64,000 bases of DNA, taken from assembly GCA_937988885.1 (NCBI GenBank), contig CALKHR010000141.1, forward strand, positions 1 through 64,000. Reading direction: 5' to 3'. The notes under the pieces were generated by a model, which saw nothing but the letters and a program-made list of their open reading frames with translations, was not told the origin of the DNA and did no database searches. A program made the translations under genes and the position numbers. Positions 44,401 to 51,307 of this stretch are shown piece by piece (positions within the stretch are counted from its first letter, which is position 1; the number at the start of each line of letters is the position of its first letter). The DNA comes from an uncultured Roseiflexaceae bacterium (lineage in GTDB: Bacteria > Chloroflexota > Chloroflexia > Chloroflexales > Roseiflexaceae).

Positions 44401-45266
44401 ATCGGCTCGGTGAGCGTCCACTTCGGGTTGGGGACAGTAGTATCGATAATGGCAGCGCTTGCATATGCCGGGTCGCTGCCTCCAGAACGAATGATTTTGC
44501 CTGGCTCGTACATGGCCCCCGACTCGGCATAGCCGCTGCTGCCGAAGCTATTGGATGGGCCGTTGCTCCACGCGCCAGTGTCCGTGTCGAAATAGAAGGT
44601 ATTTTTCTTCGTGCCTGCGTTATAGACTTTGCCATTGGGCAATACAAACATAAACGGGTACAAACCCAGATCTTTTTCTGAGATGGCGGGGTAGGTTGTC
44701 CATTCGTCGGCGATCGGATCGTAGACTTCGGGGATGTTCGCGCGTCCACCTCCCGGCATATCACCCGAAACAACGAGGACTCGGCCATCGCCAAGCGTGG
44801 TTGTGGTGCCGTACCAGCGCGGGAACTCCATCGGCTGGCCCTCGGTCCATTGGTTTGTGACCGGATCGAAGAGCGCTGTGACGTTGATGCCGTCGTGCGT
44901 CTGCACCAGCACACCACCAGCAACCAACACTCGACCATCGGCGAGCGTCACTTGTGCGGCACAGTGGAGGTCGCCGAATGTGGCGGGCACTGGCGTTTTG
45001 GTGTTCGTCGCAGGGTCCCACACATAGGCGTCTTGGCCTGTTGGCCAGACCAACACCTTTCCATTGTGCATTAACGCCATATGTTTGCCGAAAATACCCC
45101 AGTTGTTGACGGGATCCCACGCGCCTGTTGTTGCGCGTGGATCGCTTCCCTGCGCGATAGCTTCCTGTATAACGAGAGGATGCTCGGGCACAAGCATGCT
45201 CAAACAAAGGAGCAAAGCCATCAATAGCGAACGCAAAGAAGACGTACTGTTGCCGTGGACGCGCAT
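41472..45266 (-). CDS. Secreted copper-radical-oxidase-like protein with kelch, carboxypeptidase-regulatory, DNRLRE and four IPT domains
   Basis: A 1264-residue exported protein. Signal peptide about 1-39 (LLMALLLCLSMLV, cut near EAIAQ). The kelch/DUF1929 oxidase body (about 45-485) keeps every residue expected for galactose/glyoxal oxidase chemistry: Cys102 (FGDLHCAAQ) and Tyr152 (FPRWYGTTT) for the thioether cofactor, Tyr347-His348 (DRMYHSAALL) and His425 (VTHAFDHNQR) for copper. Then come three carboxypeptidase-regulatory-like beta domains (about 485-720), a DNRLRE/CBM96-like domain (about 720-885) and four IPT/TIG repeats (about 885-1220). Start ATG 45266 has AGGAGG 5 nt upstream. Such enzymes oxidise alcohols or aldehydes to make H2O2. 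A long multi-domain tail is unusual and suggests binding to polymer or surface. No cell-wall sorting motif is seen. Confidence 0.82.
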   Translation of the reverse strand: MRVHGNSTSSLRSLLMALLLCLSMLVPEHPLVIQEAIAQGSDPRATTGAWDPVNNWGIFGKHMALMHNGKVLVWPTGQDAYVWDPATNTKTPVPATFGDLHCAAQVTLADGRVLVAGGVLVQTHDGINVTALFDPVTNQWTEGQPMEFPRWYGTTTTLGDGRVLVVSGDMPGGGRANIPEVYDPIADEWTTYPAISEKDLGLYPFMFVLPNGKVYNAGTKKNTFYFDTDTGAWSNGPSNSFGSSGYAESGAMYEPGKIIRSGGSDPAYASAAIIDTTVPNPKWTLTEPMKYPRRRHNMVILADGQVMAIGGTRTGDDLSGAVYAGEIWNPATGKWTETAPMSFDRMYHSAALLLPDGSVLTAGGEYGGRKNAQIFKPPYFFKGTRPKIASNPSVAAYGTNFQITIQAHAASISSVALIRPAAVTHAFDHNQRYVPLAFTQNGNQISATAPIDGNTAPPGYYMLVVKDSNGLPSEAGWIRIDRSENLVPGSVSGTVRDGNGNPISGATITYGDQTTTTNGSGQYTIPSIMPGQQHISASKGSAYAEMSHIVTVISGQNATLDFVLTPPGTLTGQVTDSDSGEPIAGAVVLRSGGNPATTNENGVFTFTNIPSGAQKFTTSAEGYESSAEETVIVVANTTTTHDITLTPKPTYIAGEIRDKVTNELVPFATVSDGISTVTADDVGRYLIVTPPGTYTLTVEADGYEKFVLPGVLVTFGNYTAVDPLLEPRNAPIISTPVADSYVRPSEPTNKYGDREELIVRSAGSDTRHTYLRFDVSGITRPIQSATLRLFVSQAHSTLGGQVVTIDDHSWEELEINYENAPPTLGRPMVGNLPKGAVNEWVELDITSAVSGNGPVSLAIISPIPTDGFQARYHSKEHESGNAPQLYIVQEPPPWITTFTPSSGLPGSSVTIYGENFNDITDVQFNGVSASSFTRISDTEITAVVPNTATSGKISVVSSTTVANSVDEFTVIPPPPPIITLFTPTSGPAGTRVTISGNNFIAVTQVSFNGIPSTNVTVKSTTQLEADVPAGATTGIITVTTAGGSANSGSNFTVTQPAPPPTITSFSPASGPAGTEVLINGTNFIGVTDVQFNNASASSFTIVSTTAIRAIVPSSATSGKVKVTTYTGSATSSANFTVTEAVPPTITGFSPASGQVGTEVIINGTNFIGVTQVTFTGRAASFEVDSPTRLRAIVPSGASSGKLKVTTLAGSATSSANFTVLASQVQGQYLAFIPMIVNGATQNSARYAAFEFATPDNSEYLCKLD

Positions 45267-45690
45267 ACCAACCTCCTAACCTTCACACAGATCGAAAATG
45301 GAGGAATCTATAAGTCATTCGGCTGTCTAATAATGCGTACTGGGCATTAGATGATTGTATTGCTGCAAAATATTGATAATGTATTCGGAATAATTTGTGA
45401 GATTTGTTCTTTTCATTAATTGGGGTGTATCGATGGAAGTGCATTGTTTGGCGATCTTACTGTAAAGCAAAGGAATGAGAATACTATGAGTAGAAATAAT
45501 AGGACCTGTGATATTTTGTTCATTCGCTGGATCGAATAAGTCATTGAAGGGAAGCTTCTGATGGAGACATTGAGGAGGTGTATGGAGTGGGGAATGCTGT
45601 GGCACGGAACGCACAGCTACAGAGGATAAAACGGGCTTATTACATCTCGATGAAGTGAGGAATGGGGGTGGTTCTGCGCAGCACGTACGC
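45267..45690. other. AT-rich gap with no recognised gene
   Basis: About 420 bp upstream of the oxidase gene, which should hold its promoter; no consensus element stands out. A frame of 144 codons across 45327-45761 (minus) has no ribosome binding site or recognisable text and is not called. Confidence 0.4.
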
Positions 45691-45737
45691 CTAAAACGAC
45701 GGATGCCAAGGCGTTGCATACGCAAAACCTCGGCATC
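45691..45737 (-). terminator. Likely terminator of the CBM9-like gene
   Basis: On the minus strand, GATGCCGAGG and CCTTGGCATC form a 10-bp stem with one G-T pair, followed by CGTCGTTTT. It lies about 120 nt past the stop. Confidence 0.55.
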
Positions 45738-45855
45738 ACAACAGGGAATCTCAGGTGGCACGGGTAGCAGTTTGTTGTTCGTTTACTGCCGTTATATCGA
45801 GCACTCGAACCAAACGTTGTATGAATTGTTCGTCACCCGTTGATTTTGCGAAGAG

Positions 45856-46515
45856 TTACAGATCTTCATCAAGTTCGAGGGTGCCGAAGAAGGCCGGCTT
45901 GTGGAAGTCGGCAGGCTCGGCGCGGGTGGGTGACCAGCAGCTAAACTCGTCGGGGCCACCTTCGGGCCGCTCGATCCGGTAGAAGTTGGCGCGCCACAGG
46001 CGTGGCAACTCACCTTGGGCACCGATCTCGGCCCACGGCAGCGCCAAGATCGCCCACCAATGATTGGCGGCATCGTTGCGCCCGGCCCACCAGCCGATGT
46101 TCGGGCAATCCCACGAGAAATCGACGGTGATATTGCTGCGCTCGCTGGTGGGGTTGTGGATCTTCGCATCGAGCAGCACGCCGTTAGGGCTGACTTCTAG
46201 CTCGTAGTAGCGGGTTGGCGTCTCGGGGCCGGGGCTGATGAACACCTCAACCACTTCTTCATCGTAGATATGCTCGTCGCGCTGGGTGAACGTGCCCCAA
46301 ATGTGGCGGTCGTCGCAATCGAAGCGCACGTACAGCTTCTCGGCATCGGCGCAGATGCGCGCCTGTGTCTGCTGCTGTGCTGGCTCGAAGGTGTTCACCA
46401 AGCGGAAGGGCGGCAGGGTCGGCAACTCGGCCCACGGCCACTCGGTTGGCGCGAGCGAACGGTCCCAATGCGCAGGGACCCGCGGCACGCGCGCGTAAGG
46501 CAACTCGGTTGTCAT
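45856..46515 (-). CDS. CBM9-like carbohydrate-binding domain protein
   Basis: A 219-residue protein that is essentially one family-9-like carbohydrate-binding domain. Text includes QTQARICADAEKLYVRFDCDDRH (the opening strand pair), EEVVEVFISPGPETPTRYYELEVSPNGVLLDAKIHNP and HWWAILALPWAEIGAQGELPRLWRANFYRIE, all family-like. There is no signal peptide, so a cytosolic role is likely, unlike xylanase-linked CBM9. It is the last gene of the long minus-strand cluster that starts at 52297, 75 nt after the amidohydrolase gene. Start is ATG 46515 (MTTELPYARVPRVP); an ATG ten codons upstream is possible. Confidence 0.75.
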   Translation of the reverse strand: MTTELPYARVPRVPAHWDRSLAPTEWPWAELPTLPPFRLVNTFEPAQQQTQARICADAEKLYVRFDCDDRHIWGTFTQRDEHIYDEEVVEVFISPGPETPTRYYELEVSPNGVLLDAKIHNPTSERSNITVDFSWDCPNIGWWAGRNDAANHWWAILALPWAEIGAQGELPRLWRANFYRIERPEGGPDEFSCWSPTRAEPADFHKPAFFGTLELDEDL

Positions 46516-46590
46516 GGCAAATCCATTACTAGGCGGCGGTGCCATAGCATACAGAAGCGCGCCGCCTCTCAGCGACGCGCTCCCAATGGC

Positions 46591-47808
46591 TTAGCAATCC
46601 TGGCAGAAGGCGGTTGGTGTGTGCCCACGCTCGATCAGCGCCAACTGATCCTCGGTGAGCTCGATCCACGGCGCAACTTCATCCTGCGTGGCGACCTTCA
46701 TCGGGCGGCCATTCAGGATCGTCTGCGTGCTCACCACCAATTGCTTGGCGTCGCGGCGGTTCATAAAGATATCGTAAAGTGGAAAGTTGCCTTCGATAAT
46801 CTTGAATAGCGCCACGTCGGCCTTTGCGCCCACGCGCAAGGTGCCCAGATCGTTCAACTGGAGCACTTCGGCGGGGCGTGTGGTCGAAGCGCGGATCACC
46901 TCGGCGAAGCTCATGCCCAAGTGCATAAACTTGCTCAAGCAGACCGGCATATCGAACATCGGCCCGTGGATGCTGACCTGATGGATATCGCTCGAGATCA
47001 CGTGGGGCTTGTAGCCCGCGCTCATCATCGCCTCAGCCGTCTCGAACGAGAACGAGCCAGCGCCGTGGCCGATATCCATAATGATGCCCGATTCCCACGC
47101 CTGTTTCGCAGCCTCAAGCACCGCGCCTTGGTCATCGATCTGCCGCATGCTTTGGCCGGTGAAACAGTGGGTGAGGATGTCGCCCGGGCGCATCAGGCTG
47201 AGCACCTCGCTCAATGCGGGCGGCCCAATGCCGATGTGCGTCATCATCGGCACATCGCACTCCTCGGCGACTTGGCGCGCGCGGCGCAGCGGCTCAACGC
47301 CATTGGCGCGTACGGTGTTGGTATCGATGCGGGCCTTCACGCCGATCAGCAGGTCGCGATTCTCCTGAATCAACTTGCTGCATAATCGCACATCGCAGTA
47401 ATCGAGGTTGGCAAGCTCGCCAGTCGGTGCCACCAGGCCAATCGCCGAGATGTTCAGCAGGGCGTAGACGTTGACATCGGTGGCCTTCACGATATACTCG
47501 CGGAAGCCGGGCCAGGTGTACGCGCCCGCCGAGCCGACATCCAACCACGTCGTCACACCGCTGCGCGCCGCGACGGGATCGGGGTTAATGCCCCAATACG
47601 TGCTGCGGTGATAGATGTGGGTGTGTAGGTCGATCAGGCCGGGTGTGACGTATTGGCCGCTCGCATCGATCACGCGCAGCGCCGATTCGGCTGGAATGTT
47701 CGTATCGACAACGGCGATCCGATCGCGCTTGATCGCCACATCGAGGCGACCACTGCGACCACCTGGATCAACCACTTCCCCGCCCTTGATCAAAAGATCG
47801 AATTTCAT
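46591..47808 (-). CDS. Metal-dependent amidohydrolase (deacetylase family)
   Basis: A 405-residue TIM-barrel enzyme of the dihydroorotase/deacetylase group (related to the EF_0837-type amidohydrolases). The metal site begins with PGLIDLHTHIYH. The carbamylated Lys is probably in LLIGVKARIDTNTV, and later ligands are in MMTHIGIGPP, DILTHCFTG and VISSDIHQVSIHG. It splits an amide or removes an acyl group. It lies in the middle of the cluster, next to RidA and three aspartoacylase-like genes, which points to degradation of an acylated amino compound. ATG 47808 has GGAGCTCAGAGG just upstream. Confidence 0.85.
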   Translation of the reverse strand: MKFDLLIKGGEVVDPGGRSGRLDVAIKRDRIAVVDTNIPAESALRVIDASGQYVTPGLIDLHTHIYHRSTYWGINPDPVAARSGVTTWLDVGSAGAYTWPGFREYIVKATDVNVYALLNISAIGLVAPTGELANLDYCDVRLCSKLIQENRDLLIGVKARIDTNTVRANGVEPLRRARQVAEECDVPMMTHIGIGPPALSEVLSLMRPGDILTHCFTGQSMRQIDDQGAVLEAAKQAWESGIIMDIGHGAGSFSFETAEAMMSAGYKPHVISSDIHQVSIHGPMFDMPVCLSKFMHLGMSFAEVIRASTTRPAEVLQLNDLGTLRVGAKADVALFKIIEGNFPLYDIFMNRRDAKQLVVSTQTILNGRPMKVATQDEVAPWIELTEDQLALIERGHTPTAFCQDC

Positions 47809-47832
47809 CCTCTGAGCTCCAAACTAGAACGT

Positions 47833-47865
47833 CTGGTGCTGCGGCACCATCGCCAACAGCACCAG
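47833..47865. terminator. Perfect hairpin between RidA and amidohydrolase genes
   Basis: CTGGTGCTG and CAGCACCAG form a perfect 9-bp stem with a 15-nt loop. No T-run; it may stabilise or process the message rather than end it. Confidence 0.45.
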
Positions 47866-47880
47866 GGTCAGGGTGCCTCG

Positions 47881-48264
47881 TTATTTATCGCCAACGTAAG
47901 CGATCGCGTCGATCTCCACCAGGATGCCGGGCAGCGTACTGCCGACCGTGGTGCGGGTTGGCTTGGGATCAGGGAAGTAGGTCGAGTACACGGCGTTGTA
48001 GCGCGAGAACAGGCTCATATCGCTGAGGTGCACCGTGGTCTTGACCACATCGGCCATGCTCGCGCCCGCAGCCTCGAGAATGCTCTTGATGTTTTCGAGC
48101 ACCTGCGCGGTTTGCGCCTCGATGGTATCGCCAGCCAACTCACCTGTGGCCGGGTTGATGGGACCTTGGCCCGACACAAATACGAAATCGCCGACGCGCA
48201 GGCCGGGCGAGTAGGCGCCACCGGGCTTGGGACCGTTCTCTGGTCGAATCTCTTGCTTTGCCAT
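47881..48264 (-). CDS. RidA-family reactive imine deaminase
   Basis: A 127-residue RidA/YjgF/UK114 protein. Typical text is GAYSPGLRVGDFVFVSGQGPINPATGEL, QTAQVLENIKSILEAAG, DVVKTTVHLSDMS and the active-site Arg in KPTRTTVGSTLPG. It hydrolyses reactive imines or enamines formed by PLP enzymes or amino-acid breakdown. Placed between the amidohydrolase and the third aspartoacylase-like gene on the same strand, it suggests that the pathway yields an unstable amino-acid intermediate. ATG 48264 has AAGGAAGG upstream. Spacing to neighbours is about 70-80 nt. Confidence 0.93.
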   Translation of the reverse strand: MAKQEIRPENGPKPGGAYSPGLRVGDFVFVSGQGPINPATGELAGDTIEAQTAQVLENIKSILEAAGASMADVVKTTVHLSDMSLFSRYNAVYSTYFPDPKPTRTTVGSTLPGILVEIDAIAYVGDK

Positions 48265-48345
48265 AAGTGTACGTCCTTCCTTCTGTTTGGATGGAAACCT
48301 GGAATCGGGCCAGACTATGCGAACAAGATGACCCGAGGTATGGAA

Positions 48346-49326
48346 TTAGCCTTTGAAATCGTCGGCGATGATCACCACGCCCTCGCCCGCGTGGATGGGC
48401 GGCAGGGTGCGGATGAGGCCGATTCGCCCGCTCTTGTGCGCACGAAGTTCCTCAATGGTGTTGCCGACCAAATCGAGCACGCGACCGATGACTTGGCCCT
48501 CGGTGACATAATCGAGCAGCGCGACCTCGGCCACGAAGTAACCCGAGCTATTCACCGCCACCGACATATCGGTGTTGCCAGTGCCGAACAGGTGATACGT
48601 GGGTGGCTGCACATTCAGTTCCTCCTTGAGCATGCCCAAGTGTCGCATCACGTTCAGCACACCGTTGTAGTAGCAGGCCACATCCTCGGGTCGCGTGCGG
48701 CGAGCGCCAGTCGCCTCGGTGTAGAGCCAGGGAATGCCGAGATCGAGGGCTGCCGAGATCGTGCGGCCCGTGGCGGTCGGGTCGAGCGGATGGCCCCAGG
48801 CCACATCGGCGCCGAACGCCATCGCCGCCGCTTGGGAAGCCTTGGCCTCTGGCGAATCGCCGTAGTTGTAGCCGACCATCGTTGGCATCATGCCGACCAT
48901 GCCCGAGCTGTGCAGGTCGATCAGGAAGCTGCAGGGCTTGATCAGCTTCTCGGTGATCACGTGCGCCAAGCGCTGGCTGACGGTGCCCTTCGGATCGCCG
49001 GGGAACACGCGCGCCAAGTTCAGGCCGTCGATCGGGTTGTTGCGGCTCACCGCGTGATAGGCGGGTGGGTTGCAGATCGGCACCATAATCAGCCGACCGT
49101 GCAATTCGCTGACATCGACCGTGTTAAAGACTTGGGGAATAGCACGAATACCCTCGTACTCGTCGCCGTGCACGCCAGCCAGCACTGTCAGTGTTGGGCC
49201 AGGGTGCGCACCGATCGCGGCTAGCACAGTCAGTGAGAGCGGGCTGCCATCCGGCAATGTCATCACAGGTAGGGTGTAGGTGCCACGCGTACCAGGCGCA
49301 AGGCTTTCGAGATCGAATAGGTCCAT
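48346..49326 (-). CDS. Aspartoacylase/succinylglutamate desuccinylase-like zinc enzyme, paralogue 3
   Basis: A 326-residue M14-like zinc hydrolase of the AstE/AspA family. Zinc ligands His53 and Glu56 are in LAGVHGDEYEGIR, and the third His is in FLIDLHSSGM. Other family text: MVPICNPPAY, GLNLARVFPGDPKGTVSQRLA, IPWLYTEATGARRTRPED, which carries the catalytic Glu. The C-terminal beta part (about 245-326) ends in GEGVVIIAD. It removes an acyl group from an N-acylated amino acid or similar compound. Two close paralogues lie upstream on the same strand. ATG 49326 has AAGGAG 7 nt upstream. Confidence 0.88.
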   Translation of the reverse strand: MDLFDLESLAPGTRGTYTLPVMTLPDGSPLSLTVLAAIGAHPGPTLTVLAGVHGDEYEGIRAIPQVFNTVDVSELHGRLIMVPICNPPAYHAVSRNNPIDGLNLARVFPGDPKGTVSQRLAHVITEKLIKPCSFLIDLHSSGMVGMMPTMVGYNYGDSPEAKASQAAAMAFGADVAWGHPLDPTATGRTISAALDLGIPWLYTEATGARRTRPEDVACYYNGVLNVMRHLGMLKEELNVQPPTYHLFGTGNTDMSVAVNSSGYFVAEVALLDYVTEGQVIGRVLDLVGNTIEELRAHKSGRIGLIRTLPPIHAGEGVVIIADDFKG

Positions 49327-49411
49327 TGTGGAACTCCTTGGAACTGTGGAAAAAGGAAAACGCTGTATCCGATGAGTTGCGTATGGTACGCTGATCTATG
49401 ATATTTGGTTT

Positions 49412-50077
49412 TTAGGAGCCTGCGATCAAACGATCAAAAATATCGACGGGCAACTGATCGAGCGATTTGACGGTGACATCGGCGTCGAGCGACGGGTGCG
49501 AAGTCAGCACGCCGATCGTGCGCATGCCAGCGCTGCGACCTGCGGCCACTCCGGCTGGCGCATCCTCCAGCACCACGCAGCGCTCGGCGGGTACACCCAG
49601 CAGCGCGGCGGCGGCCTGGAACACCTGCGGGTCGGGTTTGCCGCGTTGCACATCCTCGGCCCCGATGTAGCCGCCGAAGAACGTCTCTAGCCCCAGCACT
49701 TCGATGATCGTGGCCACGTTGGCCCGTGGCGCCGCCGAAGCGATCGCCTGACGCCAACCGGCATCCCGCAGCCGTATCAGCCATTCGTGAACGCCTGGCA
49801 ACAGCACCACGCCGCGTTCTTTGACCATGGTGCGGTAGCGGGCCTCCTTGATATCGCTGATGCGGGCGATCTCAGCCGCGGTAAGCTCTTCGCTGATCCA
49901 GCCGCGCAGGATCGTATCGTTGCGCTGGCCGAAGGTGGCGATGAACTCCTCGTGGCTGATCTCGAAGCCCATTTCTGCCATGGTATCGCGCCACGCGAGC
50001 CAATGGTACTCAGCCGAATCGAGCAGTGTGCCGTCCATGTCCCAGAGCGCCGCACGGGGCGCGGTTGAGGTGCTCAT
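49412..50077 (-). CDS. HAD-family phosphatase / beta-phosphoglucomutase-like
   Basis: A 221-residue HAD enzyme. Motif I is LWDMDGTLLDSAEYHW, the cap domain follows (FIATFGQRNDTILRGWI), motif II is QAIASAAPRANVATI, motif III Lys is in EDVQRGKPDPQVFQAA, and motif IV is CVVLEDAPAGVAAGRSAGM. This set fits the beta-phosphoglucomutase/sugar-phosphatase group. It lies between paralogues 2 and 3 of the aspartoacylase-like genes, so it probably acts on a phosphorylated intermediate of the same route. ATG 50077 (MSTSTAPRAALWDMDG) is chosen as it begins just before motif I; the open frame extends 23 codons further. Confidence 0.88.
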   Translation of the reverse strand: MSTSTAPRAALWDMDGTLLDSAEYHWLAWRDTMAEMGFEISHEEFIATFGQRNDTILRGWISEELTAAEIARISDIKEARYRTMVKERGVVLLPGVHEWLIRLRDAGWRQAIASAAPRANVATIIEVLGLETFFGGYIGAEDVQRGKPDPQVFQAAAALLGVPAERCVVLEDAPAGVAAGRSAGMRTIGVLTSHPSLDADVTVKSLDQLPVDIFDRLIAGS

Positions 50078-50178
50078 ACTTGTTTTTCCATTAGCAAACG
50101 GTTCGTGGGCGTGAGTATACCGCAGTGACGATACAGTAGCAAACATGGCATTGGGATGCCGAAAAGACCGTAGCGCAA

Positions 50179-51171
50179 CTAGGCCGCTTCGATATCCGAA
50201 AGTTCGCCCGAGAGCAGAATCACACCCTCACCGGCGTGCACCGTCGGGCGGGTATGCAGCAGGCCCACGCGACCATCGACATGAGCGTACAGTTCCTCGA
50301 TCGTCTCGCCTGCCAAGTTCAGCACACGCCCGACCAATTGCCCCTTGCTCACGCGCTCCAACAACTCCACGGCGGGCAAGAAGTAGCCCGAATTGTTCAC
50401 GCTCACCGACATATCGGTGTTGCCGGAGCCGACCAAATGGTACTTCGGCGTCTTAGCCTCCACCGTGCCCTCCAGCATGCCCATGTGGCGCATCACATTC
50501 AGCACGCCGTTGGTGTACGCCTCGATATCCTCGGGGCGTGGCGAGCGTGCGCCGAGCGACTCGGTGTAGAGCCAGGGGATGCCCAGATCGATGGCAGCCG
50601 AGATCGAGCGTCCTGTTGCGGTCGGGTCGTAGGGGTGGCCCCACACCACATCGGTGCCGAACACCAACGCCGCCGCCTGCGATGCCTTGGCTTCTGGCGA
50701 ATCGCCGTAATAGTAGCCGATCATCGTTGGCATCACGTTCGCGCCCGCCGAGCTGTGCAGGTCGATCAGGAAGTCCGCACGGGCGATAAACTTCTCGGTG
50801 AGGATGTGGGCGATGCGTTGCGTCACCGTGCCCTTCGGGTCGCCGGGGAACACGCGCGCCAGGTTCAGGCCGTCGATCGGGCTGTTGCGCTGCGAAGCGA
50901 AGAACGCGGGCACATTGCAGACGGGCACCATGATCAAACGCCCACGCAACTCGCTCGGCTTGATCTTCTCAAACAGTAACTGAACGGTGCGAATACCCTC
51001 GTACTCGTCGCCGTGCACACCCGCCAGCACCACGAGCGTCGGGCCGGCTTGCTCCCCGATGGTCGCCAAAACCGTCATCGAGAGCATACTGCCATCGGGC
51101 TGCGCCATCACTGGCTGTGTGTAGGTGCCCTTCGTGCCAGGGGCCAATGTATCAAGCTCGAAGAGTGTCAT
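50179..51171 (-). CDS. Aspartoacylase/succinylglutamate desuccinylase-like zinc enzyme, paralogue 2
   Basis: A 330-residue enzyme, clearly paralogous to the genes at 48346 and 51308. It keeps the same positions: His53/Glu56 in LAGVHGDEYEGIR, third His in FLIDLHSSAG, VPVCNVPAFFASQRNSPIDG, LARVFPGDPKGTVTQRIAHI, and catalytic Glu in IPWLYTESLGARSPRPED. The substitution of Pro-Ala-Phe for Pro-Ala-Tyr and small loop changes suggest a shifted substrate pocket. ATG 51171 has GGAGG a few bases upstream. It precedes the HAD gene by 101 nt on the same strand. Confidence 0.88.
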   Translation of the reverse strand: MTLFELDTLAPGTKGTYTQPVMAQPDGSMLSMTVLATIGEQAGPTLVVLAGVHGDEYEGIRTVQLLFEKIKPSELRGRLIMVPVCNVPAFFASQRNSPIDGLNLARVFPGDPKGTVTQRIAHILTEKFIARADFLIDLHSSAGANVMPTMIGYYYGDSPEAKASQAAALVFGTDVVWGHPYDPTATGRSISAAIDLGIPWLYTESLGARSPRPEDIEAYTNGVLNVMRHMGMLEGTVEAKTPKYHLVGSGNTDMSVSVNNSGYFLPAVELLERVSKGQLVGRVLNLAGETIEELYAHVDGRVGLLHTRPTVHAGEGVILLSGELSDIEAA

Positions 51172-51237
51172 GAGCGCCTCCGTGAATGTTGAGCGACGTT
51201 GTCAACGCTATCTTGCGAAATTCCGTTATGACTGAAC

Positions 51238-51278
51238 GGGGCGGAGACAATCCCGATCGCTCGACTTGCCTCCGCCCC
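51238..51278. terminator. Perfect hairpin between paralogues 1 and 2
   Basis: GGGGCGGAG and CTCCGCCCC form a perfect 9-bp stem with a 23-nt loop in the 136-nt gap. No T-run; possibly a processing or partial termination site. Confidence 0.45.
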
Positions 51279-51307
51279 GATGAACACCAACGAACTCAGC
51301 GAACGAA

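Noticed and set aside
42963..44681. 572-codon + frame opposite the copper-oxidase-like gene
   Set aside because: Shadow of the real gene: composition is Arg/Ala/His-rich without domains, and the minus frame has full active-site and domain matches.
41472..45266. Possible cell-wall sorting signal at the C-terminus as substrate of the window's sortase
   Set aside because: The C-terminus ends with a polar segment and lacks an LPxTG-like motif followed by a helix and basic tail.
45327..45761. 144-codon minus frame upstream of the copper-oxidase-like gene
   Set aside because: It overlaps the likely terminator of the CBM9-like gene, has no start signal, and its sequence is not protein-like.
47653..49224. 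523-codon + frame across the amidohydrolase, RidA and paralogue 3 genes
   Set aside because: It crosses three genes with clear family matches on the other strand and has no recognisable protein text.
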